From positions 1 through 8,425 of the forward strand of contig JAGCIC010000189.1 of NCBI GenBank assembly GCA_017648805.1: a stretch of 8,425 bases of DNA, read 5' to 3'. The notes under the pieces were generated by a model. It worked only from the letters and a program-made list of their open reading frames with translations, was not told the DNA's origin and did no database searches. This document shows positions 1-6,711 of the stretch, piece after piece (within the stretch, counting starts at the first letter, position 1; each line of letters opens with the position of its first letter). The DNA comes from Clostridia bacterium. Its GTDB lineage: Bacteria > Bacillota_A > Clostridia > Christensenellales > Aristaeellaceae. The position numbers and the translations under genes were made by a program.

Positions 1-501
1 AGCTTCGCGGGGATGTTCGCTGACCTTCATGACGCCCAGGTAGCACTGGCTTATGCCGGTCAGAAGATAACTCCACGCGGCGATCTTCAGGTATTCGATG
101 CCGAAATCCTGCAGTTCCGGTTCGTTGGTGAAAATGGTCATCAGCGCCCGGGGGAAGAAGCGGCAGGCTGTAAAAAACAGAACAGAAATAAGTGCGTTAA
201 GGCGCAGCGTGACGCAGAAAATGTCGCGTACGGTCTGCTTCTCGCCCTTGCCCCAATACTGTGCGCCTAGAATGGTGCAGCCGCTGACCACGCTTGAGAT
301 GATCATGTTCTGTATGAACTGCACCTGCGTGGCCTGGCTCACCGCGCTCATCATGCGGCTGTCCAGACTGCCCAGCATAAGGCTGTCCGCCGCGGCCACA
401 GCGGCCAGCATGAAGCTCTGCAGGGATATGGGGAGGGTGATGCGCATCAGGCGTTCCAAAAACGCCCTGTCGCCGAACCATTTTCGCATCAATCGTTTCA
501 T
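1..501 (-). CDS. MATE-family (MOP superfamily) efflux transporter, N-terminal 167 residues, truncated by window edge
   Basis: Integral membrane protein of the MATE family, which usually exports drugs or metabolites using a Na+ or H+ gradient. The frame is open from the ATG at 501 to base 1 with no stop, so only about a third of a typical ~450-residue protein is present. By eye there are four hydrophobic segments, near residues 20-40, 60-80, 95-115 and 135-157. MATE-like signatures are GAQYWGKGE (79-87) and IFTNEPEL (123-130) followed by a Y-L-K-I helix start. The start codon follows the rodA stop directly (TAAATG) and in the same reading frame. The Shine-Dalgarno is weak (a GGA about 10 nt upstream, inside rodA), so translation is probably coupled to rodA. 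Methionine 5 is an alternative start. The substrate is unknown. MurJ belongs to the same superfamily, but this N-terminus reads as MATE/DinF-type rather than MurJ. Confidence 0.85.
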   Translation of the reverse strand, partial: MKRLMRKWFGDRAFLERLMRITLPISLQSFMLAAVAAADSLMLGSLDSRMMSAVSQATQVQFIQNMIISSVVSGCTILGAQYWGKGEKQTVRDIFCVTLRLNALISVLFFTACRFFPRALMTIFTNEPELQDFGIEYLKIAAWSYLLTGISQCYLGVMKVSEHPREA

Positions 502-1782
502 TTACAGAGTTCCGGAATAATGCGCCTGACCGCCCAGCTGTTTTTGACGGGCGCGCATGACGACGTTCATCACAAGCCCCAGCGCAGCCATGTTGGTCAG
601 ATAGTTGGAGCCGCCGTAGCTGATGAAGGGGAGGGGGATGCCGGTAACGGGGAGTATGCCCAGTATCATGCAGATGTTTTCCAGTATATGGAACATGAAC
701 ATGGCGACGGTACACACGATTATATATTCCCCGAACGTGTCCTGGGTGCGCAGCGCGTGATGGATGAGCCGCCCCAGGAACACCATGAAAGCGATGACGA
801 GCACCATGGCGCCGATAAAGCCGAAGGCTTCGCATACAATAGCGAAGCAGAAGTCCGTGTGGTCATCGGGGATGTAGCCCAGAGACGCGAAAGAACCCAC
901 GCTGACTACGCCTTTTCCCAGCACGCCGCCGGAGCCTATTGCAATCTGCCCGTTTATGACCTGCCGGGCATCGTCGGGGTACTGGGACGGATTCAGCCAC
1001 ATGAGTATACGCGTCAGGCGGAAGGAATCCGAAGCGGTGTTTATATAGAACCACAGCGGTATGGCCAGCGCGACGGCTACTGCCAGCAGACCGTAGATGA
1101 GCTTTCTTTTGGTGCCCGATATATACAGCAGCACCACGTACATGACCATGTAAACTATGGCGGTGCCGAAGTCCGGCTGCAGGAACACCAGCACCATGGG
1201 CACGACAACATACAGCGCGGTGGGAATGAGCTCCTGAAGGTTATTGATGGGCGACTTGCGCATGCTGAACAGCTTGGCAAGGCAGATTATCATTATGAAC
1301 TTGCCGAATTCGCTGGGCTGAAAACCGCGCTGGCCGAGCGTTGCGGAAGATGTGGATATGGTAAAGAACGCCTTCATGCCTCCGCGGCCGGCTTCAACGC
1401 CCAGCACCAGAAGCAGTATGGCTATGTTGGCGATGTAAAGCAGCTGATGATATTTCCCGTATAGCCGGTAATCCAGGAGCGTTACCGCGAACATGACGCC
1501 GGTGCCCAGCGCCATCCAGATGAGCTGAAGCGTGGGGTATCGGGTGGAGTGGGTGGTGAGTATGTTGATTAGCCCTGTCACTTCGGTCTCGGTAGCGGAC
1601 GCCGTGGCGGCGAAAATGGCTACCACCCCGAACAGGGATATGAACATGACCAGTATGAACAGCGGCCAGTCGAAGTTTTTATACAGCCCGGGGCGGTAGC
1701 GGTTCTTTTTTACGTCCGCAACGAACTGCTTTACGCTGTTGCGCCGGAAGAACCGGCGTATCCATCTAATCAGCTTTTGCAT
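502..1782 (-). CDS. rodA: RodA, SEDS-family peptidoglycan glycosyltransferase
   Basis: Polytopic membrane enzyme that polymerises lipid II into glycan strands and works with a class B PBP in the elongasome. It has 426 residues, slightly long for RodA because of a basic N-terminal cytoplasmic extension of about 37 residues before the first membrane helix (38-60). SEDS motifs are QPSEFGK (155-161), QPDFGT (202-207), PDDHTDFCF (305-313) and GIPLPFISYGGS (381-392). Asp310 in HTDF matches the conserved aspartate of the central cavity that is required for polymerase activity in characterised RodA proteins. Oddly, the usual GAxRW stretch before QPSE is absent: residues 131-154 read GRGGMKAFF and then an insertion rich in Ser and Thr. 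The start at 1782 has a clear GGAAAGG site 6 nt upstream and overlaps the minD end by 17 nt. The GIPLPFISYGGS motif and the partner PBP2 in the same operon favour RodA over FtsW. Confidence 0.95.
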   Translation of the reverse strand: MQKLIRWIRRFFRRNSVKQFVADVKKNRYRPGLYKNFDWPLFILVMFISLFGVVAIFAATASATETEVTGLINILTTHSTRYPTLQLIWMALGTGVMFAVTLLDYRLYGKYHQLLYIANIAILLLVLGVEAGRGGMKAFFTISTSSATLGQRGFQPSEFGKFIMIICLAKLFSMRKSPINNLQELIPTALYVVVPMVLVFLQPDFGTAIVYMVMYVVLLYISGTKRKLIYGLLAVAVALAIPLWFYINTASDSFRLTRILMWLNPSQYPDDARQVINGQIAIGSGGVLGKGVVSVGSFASLGYIPDDHTDFCFAIVCEAFGFIGAMVLVIAFMVFLGRLIHHALRTQDTFGEYIIVCTVAMFMFHILENICMILGILPVTGIPLPFISYGGSNYLTNMAALGLVMNVVMRARQKQLGGQAHYSGTL

Positions 1783-2554
1783 GGGAAACCTTTCCGAAAT
1801 GGGTCTTGAAACGGTGGATAATCGAATCGTGGGGGATCCTGTAGCGCACCTGCTGCCCCAATAACCTGAGCGCTATCCTTTCCAGTGCGTCGCCCGCGGG
1901 ACAGTCTTCCTGAAGTGCGCTCTGGGCTTTGGCCTGGCAGCGGCCGACCATCGGATCGTCGGGTATGAAGCCCAGCACGGGCAGTTCCAGCCGGCTGATG
2001 CATTCATCCGTGGATACGGCGGGATACCTGCCGATGCGGTTGATCACGAGGCTCACGTCGTCAAGCCCTTCTCCCGTGAGCAGCTGATAGGTCCTTTCTC
2101 CGCCCCTTATGGAGACGTTGTCGGGGGTGACCACCAGTATGGCGCTTTCCGCGGCGGCTACCGCGTTCCTGAAGCCGCGCTCTATTCCGGCAGGGCAGTC
2201 TATAAATATATAGTCGTAACGGTCTTTTATCTTTCCGAACAGCGCACGGATGTCCTGGGGCCTGAGATTCAGTGAAGCGGAATTCTGGCTGGCGGGCAGA
2301 AGCTCAAGGCCGGGCCGGGAATGCAGGGGAAAGATCGCCTGCTCTGCGTCGCAGGTACCGTCCAGCACATCGGACAGGTCGAACACCAGTTCGTTCTGCG
2401 TGCCCAGCATAAGGTCGAGACTCCTGAGCCCCGCGTCCATGTCCACCAGAAGCACTCTGCGCCCTTCGCAGGCCAGGGCATAGGCCAGGTTGAGCGCCAC
2501 GGTGGACTTGCCCACGCCGCCTTTTCCCGATGTTACTACATATGTTTTGCCCAT
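1766..2554 (-). CDS. minD: MinD, membrane-binding deviant Walker A ATPase
   Basis: MinD dimerises on ATP, binds the membrane and normally places the division inhibitor MinC. The 262 residues match the usual length. The deviant Walker A motif is GKGGVGKST (10-18) with signature Lys11 and Lys16. The switch region VDMDAGLRSLD (37-47) carries the expected Asp38 and Asp40, and the Walker B region is FIDCPAGIE (117-125). The C-terminus (244-256) reads SIIHRFKTHFGKV, a short amphipathic stretch with large hydrophobics and basic residues that resembles the membrane-targeting helix of Firmicute MinD. The motif usually read as RDxDR, in the MinC/MinE contact region, is RGGER (150-154) here. GAGG lies 5 nt before the ATG. 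Twelve nt separate it from mrdA and its end overlaps rodA, so there is no room for minC or minE. The MinD assignment over ParA or FlhG rests on the switch motif, the terminal helix and the locus. Confidence 0.92.
   Translation of the reverse strand: MGKTYVVTSGKGGVGKSTVALNLAYALACEGRRVLLVDMDAGLRSLDLMLGTQNELVFDLSDVLDGTCDAEQAIFPLHSRPGLELLPASQNSASLNLRPQDIRALFGKIKDRYDYIFIDCPAGIERGFRNAVAAAESAILVVTPDNVSIRGGERTYQLLTGEGLDDVSLVINRIGRYPAVSTDECISRLELPVLGFIPDDPMVGRCQAKAQSALQEDCPAGDALERIALRLLGQQVRYRIPHDSIIHRFKTHFGKVSHAKAD
1789..1795 (-). promoter_or_regulatory. Ribosome binding site of rodA (GGAAAGG), inside minD
   Basis: GGAAAGG on the minus strand ends 6 nt before the rodA ATG at 1782 and lies inside the 3' end of minD. 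It supports the start that gives the 17-nt overlap and the 37-residue N-terminal extension of RodA. Confidence 0.7.
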
Positions 2555-2566
2555 ATCCGCCTCTTG

Positions 2567-5071
2567 TCAGTCCGCAAGGGAGTTATCCGCCACGATGGTG
2601 TTTTTCTCGGTATAGTTCAGGGAGTCAAGATAGTACTCTATGGTGGTGATGGCCGCCTGGGACGCGTAAGCGCCCGCGTAACCGTTCTGTATGTAGACCA
2701 CGACCACTATCTGCGGGTCGTCGATGGGAGCGTAGGTCACCAGCCAGGAGTTGTTTTCCAGGTCCAGCTGAGTACGCTGGGACGTTCCCGTTTTAGCTGC
2801 GATCTTGTATTTGGATTTGGAGAACTGCTCGGCGGCGGTACCGTCGTTTTCCGTGGAAGTAACTTCTTCCATTCCTTTGTGTATGGCGTCAAAATAGGCC
2901 TGGCTGGTGACGATGCGGTTGGCTATGACCGGATGCTTTTCCAGCACGATGTTGCCGTTGGCGTCGATCACCTTGTCTACTATCTGACAGTCGTACACGG
3001 TGCCGTTGTTGGCTATGGCAGCCACGTAACGGGCGACCGCGATGGGGGTCACCTGGGTTATGGACTGGCCTATGCCCACCATTATGGTCTCGGCAGGGGT
3101 CCACTTAAGGTCGTTCAGGTAAGTGTTTATGGTATTGACCATGAAGTGGCTGGAAACGTAGTTGGCGGGAATCTTGCAGTCGTACACCAGGATATCCCTT
3201 ATGGCAGGCAGCCACTCCGCCTTTGTCTCGTAAGTGATGACGATGTTCAGAAAGTCTATGGCGATGTCTTCGAGGAACTGGGCGTCGTACTCCACGCCTC
3301 TGTCCGCCGCCACCTGCTGGAGCAAACGCTTTATCATTGATGCGGCGATCTGGGGCTTGTAGGTGTACTGGTCCTCAACGGAACGGTCGGGGTCGTACAG
3401 CATGGACTGATTGCCCACGAAACCGGTGGCTTCGCTGGGCAGTTCGATATTGGTCTTGGTGGTCAGACCCAGCGCGGCGGCCCACTTGGTCAGGTTGGTG
3501 GAGCCCAGACGGTATGAGACTTCATAGAAGAAGTAATTGCAGCTGTTTTTGATGGCATCGACGATGGTCTGGTTGGCGTGGAGATAGCGTTTGCTTTCGC
3601 CTATCCAGCATTTGGGGGCGCGGGAAGTGTCGGTGCCTTCACGGACGTAATCGCCGCCGTCGGAGATCCTTTCGGTAACAGAGATGGCGCCTTCCGTGAG
3701 CCCGCCCAGCGAAGTGACCAGTTTGAATATGGAACCGGGCGTATCTTTGGCGGAGATGGCGCGGTTGAACATGGGGTTGCGGGCATCCGCGGCGATGGCG
3801 GACCATCCGCCGGGATCGACGGACGCGCCTTCAAAAATGCTCAGGTCAAATGTGGGATGGGAAGCCATGCCCAGCACCCGGCCGGTGTTGGGATCCAGCG
3901 CCACCATGGCGCCGGTCTGGGCCAGGGAGATCTCGTAGCCGTTCTCGGCGTACATGGCCAGGATGGCGGACTTTCTCTGGTTCCATCTTATGCCTTCTGA
4001 GGTCTGGGCGTATAGGATCTGGGTCTGCTTTTCGTTTATGTCTTCTATGACGTCCGCCAGAGCCTTTTCCATGACCGCCTGCAGGGAGGTGTCGATTGTG
4101 GTGACCACGGAGTTGCCGTCGGTTGGAGCGGAGTAGGATATTTCGCGCACCACGGCGCCCTTGGTGTTGATCTCGACCACCCTTTCGCCCTGCCTGTATG
4201 CAAGATAAGGGGAAAGCTGGTCTTCCATGGAGTACTCAAGCCCCGTGGCGCCTACGTGGGCGTCGGTTGGGTAGCCCTGGGAACGGTAGTTTTCCAAAGC
4301 GTCGGCGGTGGTTATGCGGCTGACGTAGCCTACCGCGTGGCAGGCGACGGTATCAAAGGGATACACGCGGGTCGAGGACTCCTGAACGCTCATGCCCTCG
4401 AGCTCAAGGGAACGCACCTCGACTTCCGCCACGGTCTCAAAACCCACGTCGTAAGCTATGGTGACGGGGGTGGAGTTGTAGTTGTTCATGCGGGAGGCCT
4501 GCCAGATGGCCAGTATCTTGAGCTGGTACTCTTCGCTCAGATCCGATGGAATGGAATAGTTATGGCACAGGGTTTCAAACAGGACATCCACGGGGTAGCG
4601 GGTCTTGCTGGCAAGGGAAAAGTTGCCGCGCCACTGTTTTTCGCGGGTCTCGGCGACAACTTCGGAGTCAGTGCCCAGATTCCATTCCCACTGTCCGTTG
4701 GCATCTCTCCTGATCCAGAATTCCGTGGCCGGATCCAGAGTGGATTTGCCGTTGGATTCTATAAGCAGTATGGTCTGGTAAATGCTCTGGGTGTACGCCG
4801 CTCTGTCCGCGTCGCTTGACCGGGACGGGTCACGGTAAAACTGGATGTTGTATGACGACTGGTCGTAGGCCAGGGGTATCATGTTTTTGTCGTAAATGGT
4901 CCCCCGCATGCCGTACAGCCGGATGGTTTTGGTAGACTTGTTTTCCACCTGCGCGGCATACTCATCCGAGTGCACGATCTGCATGCTGTACAGCCGGATG
5001 ATTATTGCCACGGCGAACAGCACGAGGATGGTGCAAAAAACTATGTATCTGTCCCGGTGTTTTTGTCTCAT
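2567..5071 (-). CDS. mrdA: Class B penicillin-binding protein 2, elongasome transpeptidase
   Basis: Membrane-anchored D,D-transpeptidase that cross-links peptidoglycan outside the membrane with RodA. One signal-anchor helix lies at residues 9-27 after a basic start. The pedestal begins with RGTIYDKN (56-63), the class B N-terminal motif. A further conserved stretch is GATGLEYSMED (274-284). The catalytic triad of motifs is complete: SIFK (447-450, nucleophile Ser447, Lys450), SCN (510-512) and KTGTS (760-764). At 834 residues it is longer than most PBP2 proteins (commonly 600-720). Extra length sits in the pedestal (about 80-230) and between SCN and KTG (about 553-660), including a segment rich in charged residues and Tyr. 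The start has AAGGA 7 nt upstream and lies 15 nt after mreD. Alternative names are pbpA or pbp2. Position beside mreD and rodA supports an elongation role rather than a divisional (FtsI) role. Confidence 0.95.
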   Translation of the reverse strand: MRQKHRDRYIVFCTILVLFAVAIIIRLYSMQIVHSDEYAAQVENKSTKTIRLYGMRGTIYDKNMIPLAYDQSSYNIQFYRDPSRSSDADRAAYTQSIYQTILLIESNGKSTLDPATEFWIRRDANGQWEWNLGTDSEVVAETREKQWRGNFSLASKTRYPVDVLFETLCHNYSIPSDLSEEYQLKILAIWQASRMNNYNSTPVTIAYDVGFETVAEVEVRSLELEGMSVQESSTRVYPFDTVACHAVGYVSRITTADALENYRSQGYPTDAHVGATGLEYSMEDQLSPYLAYRQGERVVEINTKGAVVREISYSAPTDGNSVVTTIDTSLQAVMEKALADVIEDINEKQTQILYAQTSEGIRWNQRKSAILAMYAENGYEISLAQTGAMVALDPNTGRVLGMASHPTFDLSIFEGASVDPGGWSAIAADARNPMFNRAISAKDTPGSIFKLVTSLGGLTEGAISVTERISDGGDYVREGTDTSRAPKCWIGESKRYLHANQTIVDAIKNSCNYFFYEVSYRLGSTNLTKWAAALGLTTKTNIELPSEATGFVGNQSMLYDPDRSVEDQYTYKPQIAASMIKRLLQQVAADRGVEYDAQFLEDIAIDFLNIVITYETKAEWLPAIRDILVYDCKIPANYVSSHFMVNTINTYLNDLKWTPAETIMVGIGQSITQVTPIAVARYVAAIANNGTVYDCQIVDKVIDANGNIVLEKHPVIANRIVTSQAYFDAIHKGMEEVTSTENDGTAAEQFSKSKYKIAAKTGTSQRTQLDLENNSWLVTYAPIDDPQIVVVVYIQNGYAGAYASQAAITTIEYYLDSLNYTEKNTIVADNSLAD

Positions 5072-5086
5072 TTTCCGTTCCTTTTG

Positions 5087-5590
5087 TCAGCGGCGTCTGC
5101 CTTTGCCGATCTTTGAGGGTTTGAGCGCGCGTAAGTACGGCAGGTACAGTATCTGGGTCAGCGCCAGGGAGATTACCGCGCGTATAAGGGCGTAGCCTAT
5201 CTTTCCGCCCGGGAAAAAGCCGGTAATAAAGTACGTGTACACCGCCATGCCTGCCTCATACAGCAGAAAAGCGCTCAGACTGGGCACCAGCGTGACCAGC
5301 CAGGGTCTGACCCTGTGAGTGAGGAAACCTGACACGAGCCCGCACAGGGTGTACATAAGTGCGGTCACGCCCGCAGGCTGGTACACGGTTATATCCAGCG
5401 CCGTGCCGGCGAACGCGCCGTAAATGATGCCCTGGGTGGCGCCCAGCACCGTGCCTATCAGCGCGGCGTTAACCAGGCAGAGCCTGGGCACGTAACTCAT
5501 GTTGAGCCCCGTGAACGGCAATACGGACGCATCCAGTATCACCGCCAGCAGGGTCGTGATAATGCAGAATAACCTGCGTCTTGCCCGCAT
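5087..5590 (-). CDS. mreD: MreD, rod-shape-determining membrane protein
   Basis: Small polytopic membrane protein of the elongasome that associates with MreC. Its biochemical role is not settled in the family. It has 167 residues, the normal length. About five hydrophobic segments are visible, near 7-25, 35-65 (perhaps two short helices), 73-92, 97-118 and 132-153, with a very basic N-terminus (MRARRR) and C-terminus (KPSKIGKGRRR). The stretch DITVYQPAGVTALMYTLCG (66-84) resembles the conserved MreD region with Asp in a loop followed by Gly-containing helix. The gene starts 4 nt after the mreC stop. No convincing Shine-Dalgarno is seen in the 15 nt upstream, so translation probably depends on ribosomes finishing mreC. 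Sequence conservation in this family is low, so the call leans on topology, size and position between mreC and mrdA. Confidence 0.9.
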   Translation of the reverse strand: MRARRRLFCIITTLLAVILDASVLPFTGLNMSYVPRLCLVNAALIGTVLGATQGIIYGAFAGTALDITVYQPAGVTALMYTLCGLVSGFLTHRVRPWLVTLVPSLSAFLLYEAGMAVYTYFITGFFPGGKIGYALIRAVISLALTQILYLPYLRALKPSKIGKGRRR

Positions 5591-5594
5591 AGCT

Positions 5595-6692
5595 TTAATC
5601 GTTAAGCCACGCGGCCTCAGGCACGGGCTTCGTAGGTCTGGGAGTGGGAGAGGGAGTGGGTGTCACGTTGGGATCTGGCGTCGGGGTGGGGTAGTGGAAT
5701 ATGGCGTTGTCGTCCACCGTGGAAGGCGTGGTGTAAGAGTAGATGTTGGTCGTGGTCGTGGGCTGCGCGGTGATGATGGGGTTGGGAGTGGGCGTGGGAA
5801 CGGCTTCCAGTTCATCGATGGACTGCACCATTTCTCGCAATACGAACACTTCCTCTATTGCGGAAAAATCGACCGCGGGCAGCACAGACACATATTTATC
5901 CGAAGTGCTCTGGGAACGGCTCACGGCAGTGACGGAGCCGATCAGAAGCCCCTTGGGGAAGCGGCTGTCCAGCCCGCTGGTGTACACCGTGTCGCCGATA
6001 CGCACATTGCCCAAATTGGAAAGGTAGTACATGCGGCACTCGTTCAGGCTGTCTCCCGTCTGCCTTACGCCCTGAAGCATGCCGTTGTCGCGGGTACGGC
6101 CTATGAGCGAGGCTACGGAGGAACGGGAGTCTATTATAGTCACGACCGTGGAAAAGTTGTAGCCCACGGTGTTGATCCTGCCGATCAGGCCGCTTGCGTT
6201 GACCACGGCCATGTTCTGGGCGATGCCGTCATTAAGGCCCTTGTTTATGGTGAATGTCTCGAACCACACGCCCGTGTCCTTGGCGATGACCTTGGCGTAT
6301 ACGGGAGAGAGCGCCTCGTATTCGTCTTTGGCGCCCAGCATGGTGGTGAGCCTCTCGTTTTCGCTTATCACTTCGTCGTATGAATTGATCTGTATCTGAA
6401 GCAGGTTCACCTGCTGGCGCAGATCGTCCACCTCATCTTGCAGATTGGAATCCGAAGGCGCGCCGAACCAGCTTTTGAAGAAAGAGGTTATGTTGGTGAA
6501 TACCCTCTGAACGGGGGTGAATACCGTGCCGGCGCCGTTCTCGACTATGGAAATGTCTCCGGAGGGGCGCAGCAGCAGGTACCTGACCAGCGTAAAGACT
6601 ATAATGACCACCAGCACCGTGTACACGATGCTGCGGATGCGGCGGCTTCTCTGTTTTTTTGATTTTTTAGCGCTCGCGTTCTGCGTTGCCAT
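5595..6692 (-). CDS. mreC: MreC, rod-shape-determining scaffold protein with Pro/Thr-rich C-terminal tail
   Basis: Bitopic membrane protein that links cytoplasmic MreB to the extracellular wall synthases and activates PBP2. A basic N-terminus (KKSKKQRSRRIR) precedes one membrane helix (21-41). A coiled coil follows at about 82-120 (LQDEVDDLRQQVNLLQIQI, then ISENERL). The double beta-barrel MreC core covers about 128-287, with WFETFTINKGLNDGI (143-157), ASGLIGR (166-172) and the GDTVYTSGLDSRFPKGLLIG segment (233-252). Beyond the core, residues 298-357 are a low-complexity tail of Thr-Pro repeats (VPTPTPNP, YPTPTPDP, VTPTPSPTPRPTKP), which is not part of the standard fold and would lie outside the membrane. 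GAGG sits 10 nt before the ATG, and the gap after the mreB-like gene is 19 nt. The 365 residues exceed the usual ~280-300 because of the tail. Confidence 0.95.
   Translation of the reverse strand: MATQNASAKKSKKQRSRRIRSIVYTVLVVIIVFTLVRYLLLRPSGDISIVENGAGTVFTPVQRVFTNITSFFKSWFGAPSDSNLQDEVDDLRQQVNLLQIQINSYDEVISENERLTTMLGAKDEYEALSPVYAKVIAKDTGVWFETFTINKGLNDGIAQNMAVVNASGLIGRINTVGYNFSTVVTIIDSRSSVASLIGRTRDNGMLQGVRQTGDSLNECRMYYLSNLGNVRIGDTVYTSGLDSRFPKGLLIGSVTAVSRSQSTSDKYVSVLPAVDFSAIEEVFVLREMVQSIDELEAVPTPTPNPIITAQPTTTTNIYSYTTPSTVDDNAIFHYPTPTPDPNVTPTPSPTPRPTKPVPEAAWLND
5640..5660 (+). repeat. Canonical G-quadruplex motif in the mreC tail
   Basis: The plus strand has four GGG runs (5640-5642, 5646-5648, 5652-5654, 5658-5660), each separated by exactly three bases, the textbook G3N3 pattern. 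Two further G runs follow within 31 bases. It arises from codons for the Thr-Pro repeats at the MreC C-terminus. The G strand is the template strand for the operon, so the mRNA carries the C-rich side. Whether it folds is unknown. Confidence 0.7.
5778..5798 (+). repeat. Second G-quadruplex motif in the mreC tail
   Basis: The plus strand has GGGG (5778-5781), GGG (5784-5786), GGG (5790-5792) and GGG (5796-5798), with loops of 2, 3 and 3 bases. It corresponds to the VPTPTPNP segment of MreC. As with the other tract, the G-rich side is the template strand. Confidence 0.65.
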
Positions 6693-6711
6693 GTTTCTGT
6701 GACCTCAAAGG

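Noticed and set aside
197..835. Minus-strand open frame of 212 codons spanning the rodA/MATE junction
   Set aside because: Arg/His-rich shadow in another frame of two genes with convincing protein features.
520..1464. Plus-strand open frame of 314 codons opposite rodA
   Set aside because: No membrane segments or motifs, His- and Glu-rich composition, and complete overlap with conserved RodA motifs.
1784..1795. Possible hairpin GGAAA-CC-TTTCC near the rodA start
   Set aside because: The arms are only five bases with a two-base loop, too tight for a stable hairpin. The sequence is better explained as the rodA Shine-Dalgarno.
2321..3340. Long open frame on the plus strand (339 codons) antisense to mrdA and minD
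   Set aside because: Its product is rich in His, Gly and Val with no recognisable domain, and it lies opposite well-conserved motifs of PBP2 and MinD. It is a GC-driven mirror of the real genes.
5636..5803. Possible CRISPR-like or tandem DNA repeat
   Set aside because: The periodicity is short and imperfect, lies in frame inside mreC, and is explained by Thr-Pro codons.
5499..6383. Plus-strand open frame of 294 codons opposite mreC and mreD
   Set aside because: Contains Gly/Arg/Val-rich translation of the antisense of the TP repeats and no domain. The opposite strand is clearly mreC.
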